From Apilactobacillus sp. (lineage in GTDB: Bacteria > Bacillota > Bacilli > Lactobacillales > Lactobacillaceae), in contig NZ_JAMBKT010000004.1 of the NCBI RefSeq assembly GCF_025290035.1, positions 11,485-72,008 of the forward strand: DNA of 60,524 bases. The letters run 5' to 3'. The notes below the pieces were generated by a model. The model saw only the letters and a list, made by a program, of their open reading frames with translations, was not told where the DNA came from and searched no databases. Numbering within the stretch: the stretch's first letter is position 1; the number at the start of each line of letters is the position of its first letter. The translations under genes and the position numbers were made by a program. Below are positions 28,393-36,130 of this stretch, piece after piece.

Positions 28393-28413
28393 TTTTGAAT
28401 GGAGGAAGAAAAA

Positions 28414-30345
28414 ATGAGTCAAGTCGTAAGTGACGAAACGATTCAATATGAAGCTGGTCAATATGATGTTATCGTTGTAGGTGCCGGACATGCAGGTAGT
28501 GAAGCAGCGCTAGCTTCAGCTAGAATGGGTAATAAAACCATGTTAATTACCATTAACTTGGACATGGTGGCATTCATGCCATGTAACCCTTCTCTAGGGG
28601 GACCAGCTAAGGGAATCGTTGTTAGAGAGATTGATGCTTTGGGTGGAGAAATGGGTCGTAATATCGACAAAACATACATCCAAATGAGAATGTTAAATAC
28701 AGGTAAAGGTCCAGCTGTGCGTGCCTTACGTGCACAAGCGGATAAGCATGCTTACCATCGTGCAATGAAGGAAACAATTGAAAACCAACCAAACTTGGAT
28801 TTAAAACAAGGGATTGTTGATTCATTAATCGTTGAAGATGGTGTCTGCAAGGGAATCGTTACCTACACTGGTGCGAAGTACTACTCAAAGACTACTGTTA
28901 TTTGTGCCGGAACAGCTGCTCGTGGCCGTATTATCATTGGTGAATTAATGTACTCATCAGGTCCTAATAACTCTCAACCAGCAATGAAGCTATCAGAAAA
29001 CCTAGAAGAATTAGGTTTCGAATTAAAGCGTTTTAAGACAGGTACTCCACCACGTGTTAATGGTCGTACAATTGACTTTTCTAAGACAGAAGAACAACCT
29101 GGGGATGAAGAAGTAAATCACTTTAGTTTTGAAACTTCAGATGATGACTACATTCCAGTTAAAGATCAACTATCATGTTGGTTAACTTATACTAACGAAC
29201 ACACTCACCAAATTATTAAAGATAATCTAGATCGTGCACCAATGTTCACTGGAGTGATTGAAGGGGTTGGTCCTCGTTACTGTCCATCAATCGAAGATAA
29301 GATTGTGCGTTTTGCTGATAAGAACAGACATCAAGTCTTTTTAGAACCTGAAGGAAGAGAAACTAATGAATACTACTGTGATAGTCTTTCAACTTCTCTT
29401 CCTGAAGAAGTTCAACAAAAAATGCTACACTCTGTTGCTGGATTGGAACATGCAGAAATGATGCGTCCAGGATACGCAATTGAATATGATGTTGTCGCTC
29501 CTTATCAATTAAAACCAACTTTTGAAACTAAGATTGTTAAGAACCTATATACAGCTGGTCAAACAAACGGAACTTCTGGTTATGAAGAAGCTGCGGGTCA
29601 AGGTTTATATGCTGGTATCAATGCCGCTTTACGCGCTCAAGGAAAAGATCCATTGATTCTAAAACGTAATGAAGCTTACATTGGTGTTTTAGTAGATGAT
29701 TTAGTTACTAAGGGTACCAATGAACCATACCGTTTATTGACTAGTCGTGCTGAATATCGTTTACTACTTAGAAATGATAATGCTGATTTCCGTTTAACTG
29801 AAAAAGGGCATGAATTAGGACTAATTTCAGATGAACGATATAACGAATTCTTAGCTAAGAAACAAGCGGTATTAGAAGAACTAGAACGTTTGGATCATAC
29901 TAGAATCAAACCTAGTGACGAAGTGAACGATTTTGTTGAAGAACATGGCGACAAGCCACTTAAAGATGGAATTTTAGCATCAGTATTCTTACGTCGTCCA
30001 TATGTAACTTATAATACTTTATTGAAGTTTATCGAACCTGCTGAAAAACCATTAGGTCGTCGAGTGATTGAACAAGTTGAGATTAGAACTAAGTACGCCG
30101 GATATATTAAGAAGGCTGAAGAAAACGTTGCTAGAATGAAGAAGATGGAAGCTAAAAAGATTCCAGATGACATTGATTACAACGCCATCGATAGTTTAGC
30201 TACCGAAGCCCGTCAAAAACTTGAAAAGATTAGACCACAAACAGTTGCGCAAGCATCTAGAATTTCAGGAGTTAACCCTTCTGATGTTGCAATCTTAGGT
30301 GTTTACATTCAACAAGGCAAAATCGCTAAAGTCAAAAAAGACTAA
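28414..30345 (+). CDS. mnmG: tRNA uridine 5-carboxymethylaminomethyl modification enzyme MnmG
   Basis: A 643-residue FAD/NADH enzyme and partner of MnmE. The FAD motif [15 protein letters not shown] is near residue 22, [15 protein letters not shown]-type [14 protein letters not shown] and [15 protein letters not shown] follow. The start is ATG at 28414 after GGAGGAAG; an ATG at 28399 lies upstream of that site and is unlikely. A bidirectional terminator follows. Confidence 0.97.
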   Translation: MSQVVSDETIQYEAGQYDVIVVGAGHAGSEAALASARMGNKTMLITINLDMVAFMPCNPSLGGPAKGIVVREIDALGGEMGRNIDKTYIQMRMLNTGKGPAVRALRAQADKHAYHRAMKETIENQPNLDLKQGIVDSLIVEDGVCKGIVTYTGAKYYSKTTVICAGTAARGRIIIGELMYSSGPNNSQPAMKLSENLEELGFELKRFKTGTPPRVNGRTIDFSKTEEQPGDEEVNHFSFETSDDDYIPVKDQLSCWLTYTNEHTHQIIKDNLDRAPMFTGVIEGVGPRYCPSIEDKIVRFADKNRHQVFLEPEGRETNEYYCDSLSTSLPEEVQQKMLHSVAGLEHAEMMRPGYAIEYDVVAPYQLKPTFETKIVKNLYTAGQTNGTSGYEEAAGQGLYAGINAALRAQGKDPLILKRNEAYIGVLVDDLVTKGTNEPYRLLTSRAEYRLLLRNDNADFRLTEKGHELGLISDERYNEFLAKKQAVLEELERLDHTRIKPSDEVNDFVEEHGDKPLKDGILASVFLRRPYVTYNTLLKFIEPAEKPLGRRVIEQVEIRTKYAGYIKKAEENVARMKKMEAKKIPDDIDYNAIDSLATEARQKLEKIRPQTVAQASRISGVNPSDVAILGVYIQQGKIAKVKKD

Positions 30346-30349
30346 AATA

Positions 30350-30381
30350 AAAACCGTCTAAACATTGTTTAGACGGTTTTT
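30350..30381. terminator. Bidirectional terminator mnmG / membrane protein gene
   Basis: AAACCGTCTAAAC-ATT-GTTTAGACGGTTT is a 13-bp stem with A run left and T run right. Confidence 0.93.
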
Positions 30382-30861
30382 TTAATGTAAACAACTATTC
30401 ATAAGAGAGAATAGAAATGCAGCAATAACTCCTGGAATCCAAAATCTTTTTAAAAGGATAATGTTGTATTTTAAGTATTCTGATGTCTTTTGGTTGTTTA
30501 TTTTAATTGATCGATGTTTTAGAATTGAGTGGTTTGCACAAATAGTAAAACAAATAATCGCAATAGTTAATAGAATCCACATAGTACCCAAAAAAATAGC
30601 ATACAGGTATTTTCCGGATATTATACAGATAAGAGGTGCGGAAAGATTTAAAGCGTCCACAAACACGACATATATCGAAATAAATGCTAAAAAAATTCTA
30701 GTTCGCATCAATGAGATAATTATGTATAAGATGCCGGCTTGAATGAGGATTGCCATTTGTGGTAACGCAGTATTTAAATCAATGCGGAATGTAATTCGTT
30801 CGGTTAATATTTCTTTATCAATTGCGAACAAACCCCATAGAACAGAGAGTAAAAACCACAC
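30382..30861 (-). CDS. Membrane protein of unknown function; start uncertain
   Basis: At least 159 residues with four hydrophobic helices, roughly 38-52, 58-75, 83-107 and 140-156 counting from the GTG at 30861; no family recognised. GTG at 30861 has a modest TAGGTG upstream. However, the frame stays open to 30912 and encodes a protein-like stretch (INKLNIHRNILGAFLV). A good promoter and an AAAGGA site lie just above it, pointing to translation from ATT at 30906 or to a frameshift after ATG at 30916. See the matching finding. Confidence 0.6.
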   Translation of the reverse strand: MWFLLSVLWGLFAIDKEILTERITFRIDLNTALPQMAILIQAGILYIIISLMRTRIFLAFISIYVVFVDALNLSAPLICIISGKYLYAIFLGTMWILLTIAIICFTICANHSILKHRSIKINNQKTSEYLKYNIILLKRFWIPGVIAAFLFSLMNSCLH

Positions 30862-30950
30862 TAAAAATGCACCTAAAATATTACGATGAATATTTAGTTT
30901 ATTAATGTCTAGTCATTCCTTTATCATTTAGTGAAGATATTAACGATTAA

Positions 30951-30979
30951 ATTATACTTATAATTTAACCTTAATACAA
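30951..30979 (-). promoter_or_regulatory. Promoter of the 30.4-kb membrane protein gene
   Basis: Minus-strand TTGTAT (30979-30974), 17 bases, TATAAT (30956-30951). The start near 30944 leaves a short leader before AAAGGA at 30922-30917. Confidence 0.75.
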
Positions 30980-31010
30980 GAAATTTTATTTAATCAATTA
31001 GTTGAAATAA

Positions 31011-31019
31011 TGATACAAT
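31011..31019 (+). promoter_or_regulatory. Extended -10 promoter of lepB
   Basis: TGATACAAT is an extended -10 element 30 bases before the lepB start; no clear -35. Confidence 0.45.
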
Positions 31020-31049
31020 GGTGTTATTCGATAATTAGGAGTAATAAAA

Positions 31050-31724
31050 ATGAAAAATAAGGATAAAAAAAGTAGCTTATATAGAAATTTTTCTAGTTAC
31101 ATGAGCGAGCATAAAATTATAAAAGAAGTATTAAGCTGGGGATTATATGTTATTTTCTTAATTTTAGCATACTTAACTTTCACACACTTTGTTACAACAG
31201 CAAATGTAGACGGTCATTCAATGGATCCTAATCTACATAATGGTGAAAAGATGTTAGTGTTAAAAAAAGCAACAGTTAAAAGAAATAGCGTTATCGTTTT
31301 CGATGCGCATGGTGAAGATCCTACTGCTACTACTACTAATTACTATGTTAAGCGTGTTATTGGTCTTCCAGGCGATAATATTGCCTATAAAAATGGTAAG
31401 TTATACGTAAATAACAAGGTATTCAATCAAAGTTATATTAGCAATCAAGAACTAACTGTTGGAACGAGATATTTCGATGATAATGATAAGCAAATTAAGA
31501 ATTGGGATATTGCAAGCCTATCTAAAACTAAATGGGTTTATAACCAAAACAAAACAGTCGTACCAAAGGGTAAGTACTTTGTTTTAGGTGATAACCGTTC
31601 AATCTCTAATGATAGTCGTTACTGGGGATTTGTTGATAAGGACAAAATCTTAGGGGTAGTTAAACTATTCCCATGGTCTGGAACGAAGACAGAACGTCAT
31701 AACATTAATGATTTAGCACAATAA
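31050..31724 (+). CDS. lepB: Signal peptidase I
   Basis: A 224-residue membrane serine protease that removes signal peptides from exported proteins. One N-terminal transmembrane helix (about 28-48), catalytic Ser57 in VDGHSMDP, catalytic Lys101 in YYVKRVIGLPGD and the GDNRSISNDSR box are all present. Ribosome site TAGGAG. It lies next to a secreted basic protein gene that is transcribed towards it, sharing a terminator. Many secreted proteins in this window are probable substrates. Confidence 0.95.
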   Translation: MKNKDKKSSLYRNFSSYMSEHKIIKEVLSWGLYVIFLILAYLTFTHFVTTANVDGHSMDPNLHNGEKMLVLKKATVKRNSVIVFDAHGEDPTATTTNYYVKRVIGLPGDNIAYKNGKLYVNNKVFNQSYISNQELTVGTRYFDDNDKQIKNWDIASLSKTKWVYNQNKTVVPKGKYFVLGDNRSISNDSRYWGFVDKDKILGVVKLFPWSGTKTERHNINDLAQ

Positions 31725-31757
31725 AAAAAGCACTCGATTAAATTCGAGTGCTTTTTT
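31724..31757. terminator. Bidirectional terminator lepB / secreted protein gene
   Basis: AAAAAAGCACTCGA/TCGAGTGCTTTTTT is a 14-bp stem with a six-base loop, usable on both strands. Confidence 0.93.
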
Positions 31758-31758
31758 A

Positions 31759-32307
31759 CTACTTGTTAACAGTGGTGTTGTTAGAACTGGCATTAGCAGT
31801 TGTAGAAGCGCTAGTTGCGGTTGTAGTTGTTGTGGGTTTATTAGGAACTTCAGGTTTCTTCTTATCATCATTATTTTTAGTGATGGTAATCGTCTTGCTT
31901 ACTACAACAGTCTTAACTGACTTGTTCTTTTTAGTCTTAGTTTTGTATGTTTTGATCTTCTTTTTGACTTTGATAGTCACAGAATTATTTGATTGAGCTT
32001 CAGGGGATGCAGTTCGACGAGGCATAACCTTACGTAGTTGGTATTCTGGAACGTAACCACCTAACTTAGGAACAAATAAGAAATCGTAACCATTGAAGTG
32101 AACTCGACCACCCACACGGCTTTTACCAACACGCTTGTAGTATCTAAAACGTTTCATAGTAAAACCTTTACGTTGCTTGATGTATTTGTAAACATTAGTG
32201 AATTCACTGCGGTTAGTATATGTTTCAGCAGCTGAAGCCTTAGTTGTAGTTACCGTTACAAAAATGGTTAAAGCAGCAACTAAAGCAGTCGCGATTTTTT
32301 TCTTCAT
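31759..32307 (-). CDS. Secreted basic protein with Thr/Ser-rich tail, unknown function
   Basis: A 182-residue protein with a signal peptide (cleavage likely ASA|AET near residue 27). A compact basic region follows, about 28-100, with FTMKRFRYYKRVGKSR and YDFLFVPKLGGYVPEYQL. A Lys-rich segment about 112-152 and a low-complexity Thr/Ser/Asn tail complete it. No anchor motif. The YVPEYQL block looks like an SH3-type or SLAP-like surface-binding module, but this is a guess. ATG with AAGGA. Confidence 0.65.
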   Translation of the reverse strand: MKKKIATALVAALTIFVTVTTTKASAAETYTNRSEFTNVYKYIKQRKGFTMKRFRYYKRVGKSRVGGRVHFNGYDFLFVPKLGGYVPEYQLRKVMPRRTASPEAQSNNSVTIKVKKKIKTYKTKTKKNKSVKTVVVSKTITITKNNDDKKKPEVPNKPTTTTTATSASTTANASSNNTTVNK

Positions 32308-32425
32308 GTTGATCCTTCTTTTCCGTTATTAACTATAATTTATCTATACTATAAATGTACCAGTAAATCAGAAAATATCAACTGTAATTACTGATTTTTA
32401 AGCTTTTTTATCTAAATTACAAAAG

Positions 32426-32453
32426 TTGACAAGCTATTTTAGTAATATATAAT
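32426..32453 (+). promoter_or_regulatory. Strong promoter of the pepC pair
   Basis: TTGACA (32426) - 16 bases - TATAAT (32448), both perfect consensus. The pepC1 start is about 160 bases downstream, so the mRNA has a long leader. Confidence 0.8.
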
Positions 32454-32459
32454 TAAATT

Positions 32460-32618
32460 TAAATTAGAAAATGATTAGATATACATTTTTTAGTTTCAAA
32501 TACTAATGGAGATTGTTTTGAAACCATCAAAACCATACATAAATTTAGCTAAATGTTTGTTAAAACAATATATTTTAACTATCATAAATGATATGGAATC
32601 AAGAATAGGGGTGCAATT
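32460..32618 (+). promoter_or_regulatory. Long 5' leader of pepC1
   Basis: About 160 transcribed bases lie before pepC1. They contain GTTTCAAA/TTTTGAAAC (32493-32523), which can pair, and a 39-codon open frame (32506-32625) that overlaps the pepC1 start by seven bases but has no ribosome site. No known riboswitch is recognised. Confidence 0.4.
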
Positions 32619-33935
32619 ATGGTAGAAACAAAGTTAACGCAAGCAGATTTTGATGCCATGCGTGAACAATATGATAAAAATCCTAAGAACAAGATATTAC
32701 AACGTTCTGTTATGAAAAATGGAATCAATAAGACTGCTAAGGATAACCAAGTAGTCGCTAAGTTAAACCATACCTACTCAATTGAAGTAGATACTGGTAA
32801 GGTTTCAAATCAAAAGAGATCCGGCCGTTGTTGGCTGTTTTCACTATTAAATGTGTTAAAGCACGACTTTGCTAAGCGATATGATGTGAAGGACTTTGAA
32901 TTATCACAAAGCTACTTATTCTTCTGGGATAAGATTGAACGTGCCAACATTTTTTATGACCGTATTATCGATACAGCAGACAAGCCATTTGATGATCGTG
33001 AAGTTCGTTGGTACTTAGAAGGACCAGGTGCTGATGGTGGTGAATGGGCAATGGCAGTTTCACTAGTGCAAAAGTATGGAGTAGCACCTACTTCAGCATT
33101 CCCTGAAAGCAACGTGACTGAAAATACGACTGACTTAAAAGAAGTTTTAAATCGTAAGTTACGTCGTGATGCTAAGGTATTACGTGATATGGTCAATGCT
33201 AACAAGAGCGATTCAGAAATTAAAGAACAACGTCATGCGATGTTAAAAGAAGTATATCGAATTGCGGGTTACGCATGTGGTGTTCCACGTGAAACATTCG
33301 ACTTTGAATACCGTGATGACAAGCAAAACTACCATGTTGATATTAACATCACACCTAAAGAATTCTTCGATAAATACTTTGAAATTGACTTAGATGATTA
33401 CACAGTATTAGGGAACTATCCTAACTTAAAAATGGATCAATTATACTTACACCCGGCCGGCGATAATGTCGTTGGTGGAAAGCATGTTGATTTCTTAAAC
33501 GTGGAAATGGACGTTTTAAAACAAGCTGCTGTTGAATCACTAAAAGATGGTGAAACAATGTGGTTTGCTAATAACGTTTCTGAACAATCAGACCGTCAAG
33601 GTGGAATCTTAGATGACACCTTATACCGTCGTGGTGAATTGTTTGATATCGATTTAGATATGACAAAGGGTCAACGTTTAGAATACTTAGATAACATTCC
33701 TAATCATGCAATGACTTTAACTGGTGTCGACATCGTTGATGGCAAGATTACCAAGTGGAAAGTTGAAAACTCATGGGGTGAAAAGGTCGGCGAAAAAGGA
33801 TACTTTGTAATGTCTGATAACTGGATGGATAACAACGTTTTTCAACTAATTGTTAATAAAAAGTACCTAACAGATGCACAAAGAGCATTACTAGATAAAG
33901 AACCAGTCGTCTTAAAACCATGGGAAGCATTATAG
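32619..33935 (+). CDS. pepC: Aminopeptidase C (bleomycin hydrolase family), copy 1
   Basis: A 438-residue cytosolic C1-type cysteine aminopeptidase of broad specificity. Catalytic Cys71 in NQKRSGRCW, His in NHAMTLTGVD and Asn in VENSWGE are present. Normal length (about 440). Ribosome site TAGGGGTG. The coding sequence contains a perfect ParB consensus site at 33281. It is followed 15 bases later by a paralogue with the same residue spacing to the catalytic Cys, so the pair arose by tandem duplication. Confidence 0.95.
   Translation: MVETKLTQADFDAMREQYDKNPKNKILQRSVMKNGINKTAKDNQVVAKLNHTYSIEVDTGKVSNQKRSGRCWLFSLLNVLKHDFAKRYDVKDFELSQSYLFFWDKIERANIFYDRIIDTADKPFDDREVRWYLEGPGADGGEWAMAVSLVQKYGVAPTSAFPESNVTENTTDLKEVLNRKLRRDAKVLRDMVNANKSDSEIKEQRHAMLKEVYRIAGYACGVPRETFDFEYRDDKQNYHVDINITPKEFFDKYFEIDLDDYTVLGNYPNLKMDQLYLHPAGDNVVGGKHVDFLNVEMDVLKQAAVESLKDGETMWFANNVSEQSDRQGGILDDTLYRRGELFDIDLDMTKGQRLEYLDNIPNHAMTLTGVDIVDGKITKWKVENSWGEKVGEKGYFVMSDNWMDNNVFQLIVNKKYLTDAQRALLDKEPVVLKPWEAL
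33281..33296. promoter_or_regulatory. Perfect consensus parS site inside pepC1
   Basis: TGTTCCACGTGAAACA matches the Bacillus ParB/Spo0J site exactly (TGTTNCACGTGAAACA). It encodes Gly-Val-Pro-Arg-Glu-Thr-Phe in the pepC1 frame; the equivalent place in pepC2 does not keep the site. Confidence 0.85.
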
Positions 33936-33950
33936 GAGGGAGTGTTTACA

Positions 33951-35273
33951 ATGACTGAAACAAAGATTACAGCTGAAGATTTAAAAGATTTTAGATCAGC
34001 ATATAACGAAAATACGATTAATCGTGTGTTAGAACGCTCTGTTACCGAAAACGGAATTAACAACGCTGCTTACGATGCGAAAGCAATCGAAAAATTAAAT
34101 CCAGTTTTTTCTGTTGAAGTAAAAACTGGTAAAGTTTCAAACCAAAAACAATCAGGTCGTTGCTGGATGTTTGCATTATTAAACACATTAAAGCATCAAT
34201 TCGGTGAAAAATACGATGTTAAAGACTTCGAATTATCACAAAATTACTTATTCTTCTGGGATAAGATTGAACGTGCTAATATTTTCTTTGACCGTATTAT
34301 CAATACTGCTGATAAGCCATTAGATGACCGTGAGGTTGAATTTTATTTAGCTGGACCTGGTGCTGATGGTGGCCAATGGGCAATGGCAGTTTCATTGGTT
34401 CAAAAATATGGAGTGGTTCCCACCACTGTTTTCTCCGAAACTAGCGTTTCAGAAAGTACTGGTGATTTAAATAGCATTTTGGATTACAAGTTACACAAAG
34501 ATGCAATGAAATTACGTAACATGGTAGATGATAAAGTCAGCGAAGAAGATATTCACGAAGCACGTGAACAAATGCTAGCAGAAGTATACAAGATTGCAGC
34601 ATTTTCACTAGGTGTTCCACCAAAGACTTTCGATTTTGAATACAGGGATGATAAGGGTAATTACCACATTGATCGTGATTTAACACCAAAATCATTCTAT
34701 GAAAAATACTTTAGTGACGCTGATTTAGATGATTACGTAGTCTTAAGTAATGCTCCTGATAAGGATTATGAAAAGATGTATCGTTTAGCATCTCAAGAAA
34801 ACGTCGTTGGTGGTAGAAAGATTGAATTCTTAAACTTACCAATGGAAGACTTAAAGCAAGCAGCGATTGCACAATTAAAAGATGGCAAAGCTGTATGGTT
34901 TGCTAACGATATTGCAAGACAATCAGACCGTCAAAAGGGATTTTTAGCAGAAAACCTATATCACTACGATGAATTATTTGACGTTGATCTTTCAATGACT
35001 AAAAAAGATCGTTTAGAATATCATGAAGCACAAGTTTCACATGCCACAGCACTAACTGGTGTTGATTTGGTGGATGATCAACCAACTAAATGGAAGGTTG
35101 AAAATTCATGGGGTGAAAAGAATGGTGTGAACGGATATTACATCATGGATGACGGTTGGATGAATGAATATGTGTACGAATTAGTCGTAAATAAAAAATA
35201 TTTATCTAGCGAACAAACCGCACTGTTAAGCCAATCATCGATCGAATTAGACCCTTGGGATTCATTAGAATAA
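33951..35273 (+). CDS. pepC: Aminopeptidase C (bleomycin hydrolase family), copy 2
   Basis: A 440-residue paralogue of the preceding gene with intact Cys71 (NQKQSGRCWMFALLN), His (SHATALTGVD) and Asn (VENSWGE). The start is ATG at 33951 with GGAGGG; the GTG at 33942 is too near that site. Co-transcribed with pepC1. No intrinsic terminator is visible between its stop and the first T-box, so its transcripts may run to the T-box terminator. Confidence 0.95.
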   Translation: MTETKITAEDLKDFRSAYNENTINRVLERSVTENGINNAAYDAKAIEKLNPVFSVEVKTGKVSNQKQSGRCWMFALLNTLKHQFGEKYDVKDFELSQNYLFFWDKIERANIFFDRIINTADKPLDDREVEFYLAGPGADGGQWAMAVSLVQKYGVVPTTVFSETSVSESTGDLNSILDYKLHKDAMKLRNMVDDKVSEEDIHEAREQMLAEVYKIAAFSLGVPPKTFDFEYRDDKGNYHIDRDLTPKSFYEKYFSDADLDDYVVLSNAPDKDYEKMYRLASQENVVGGRKIEFLNLPMEDLKQAAIAQLKDGKAVWFANDIARQSDRQKGFLAENLYHYDELFDVDLSMTKKDRLEYHEAQVSHATALTGVDLVDDQPTKWKVENSWGEKNGVNGYYIMDDGWMNEYVYELVVNKKYLSSEQTALLSQSSIELDPWDSLE

Positions 35274-35283
35274 AATTAAATGG

Positions 35284-35312
35284 TTGCATTTTTTATTAGA
35301 GGGTATTAGTAT
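35284..35312 (+). promoter_or_regulatory. Promoter of the T-box array / arg operon
   Basis: TTGCAT (35284) - 17 bases - TAGTAT (35307). Transcription would begin near 35319, just before stem I of the first T-box. Confidence 0.6.
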
Positions 35313-35335
35313 TAGTAACAATCAAATAGACGTTG

Positions 35336-35573
35336 AACAGGAATTTTAATTATTGAGTGTTTCACAGAAAGCTCCAAACAAGTGAGAAGGAGTATCACGG
35401 TAATTAAATCGTACCTGAGAGTCATTTTTCGAAATGAGTAGAAAAAATCGTAGGCGGCGTTAACGCAGAAGTTATTTAACTTCGTGAGCTGACATTCGTG
35501 AGAATGTTGGAAATTGAGGTGGCACCGCGATTTATTCGTCCTCTTGGAAATGTTATTCCAAGAGGATTTTTTT
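35336..35573 (+). promoter_or_regulatory. T-box riboswitch 1 of 3, arginine specifier
   Basis: Stem I opens with CAGG paired to CCTG. Its internal loop carries ATCGTA with specifier CGU (35410-35412) followed by A. Above it are the AG bulge ACAGAAAG and an apical GTGAG. The T-box sequence is GAGGTGGCACCGCG (35516-35529). The terminator TCCTCTTGGAA/TTCCAAGAGGA plus T7 ends at 35573. Uncharged tRNA-Arg would favour read-through. Confidence 0.9.
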
Positions 35574-35599
35574 ATACCTAAAATTAATAAACAAACGAT

Positions 35600-35842
35600 G
35601 ATTAGGAATTTTAATTACGCTAGTTATTTACAGAGAACTTAGTAAAACCGGGTGAGAGCTAAGGATAATCGTAATTAAATCGTACCTATGAGTTTTAATT
35701 TGAAATGAGTAGAATTAACCGTTAACGCGTTATAGTTAAAGTTTGTAAAAACTTTGTGAGCTGATGTTTGTGAAAACATCAGAAACTGAGGTGGAACCAC
35801 GATATAATCGTCCTCTAGGAATTATTCCTAGGGGATTTTTTT
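35600..35842 (+). promoter_or_regulatory. T-box riboswitch 2 of 3, arginine specifier, diverged T-box
   Basis: Same plan: TAGG/CCTA base, specifier CGU at 35681-35683, AG bulge ACAGAGAA, apical GGGTGAGAG. The T-box sequence is GAGGTGGAACCACG (35788-35801), so the base that meets the tRNA discriminator is A rather than C and the conserved CCGCG is CCACG. Terminator TCCTCTAGGAA/TTCCTAGGGGA plus T7. Confidence 0.87.
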
Positions 35843-35863
35843 AGTTTAATAAAAAGAAATTAG

Positions 35864-36098
35864 ATCAAGAATTTAATTAAATCAATCATTTACAGAGAAT
35901 TTAACATTGATGAGAGTTAATAATGACATTTAATTAATCGTACTTGAGAATGTTCTTCGAAATGAGTAGAAGAAACGTTGGCGGCGTTAACGTAGAAGTT
36001 ATTTAACTTCGTGAGCTAGCATTCGTGAGAATGTTAGAAATTGAGGTGGCACCGCGATAAATTCGTCCTCTAGACATTAGTCTAGAGGACTTTTTTTT
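35864..36098 (+). promoter_or_regulatory. T-box riboswitch 3 of 3, arginine specifier
   Basis: CAAG/CTTG base pairs, specifier CGU at 35939-35941, AG bulge ACAGAGAA, apical GATGAGAG, T-box GAGGTGGCACCGCG (36043-36056) and terminator GTCCTCTAGA/TCTAGAGGAC plus T8. It directly precedes the argG ribosome site. The stem-I base covaries across the three copies while ATCGTA is kept. Confidence 0.9.
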
Positions 36099-36114
36099 AA
36101 AAAGAAAAAGGAGA

Positions 36115-36130
36115 TGTTTCATGTGAAACA
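36115..36130. promoter_or_regulatory. parS-like site overlapping the argG start
   Basis: TGTTTCATGTGAAACA, identical to 16678 and 28377. It lies between the argG ribosome site and the first codons, and covers the GTG start. Confidence 0.78.

Noticed and set aside
28399..28413. Upstream ATG for mnmG
   Set aside because: It overlaps the GGAGGAAG ribosome site that is correctly spaced for the ATG at 28414.
31748..31996. Plus-strand open frame of 82 hydrophobic residues
   Set aside because: It is the antisense of the Lys/Thr-rich tail of the secreted protein, which forces Leu/Val-rich codons; it has no ribosome site.
35358..35373. Possible fifth parS site (TGTTTCACAGAAAG)
   Set aside because: Only the left half matches; the right half lacks TGAAACA, and the sequence is explained as the AG-bulge part of T-box 1.
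35350..35940. Different specifiers (CAC, AUC, GAC) for the three T-boxes
   Set aside because: Those triplets fall in positions that pair and covary within stem I, while ATCGTA is unpaired and identical in all three copies.
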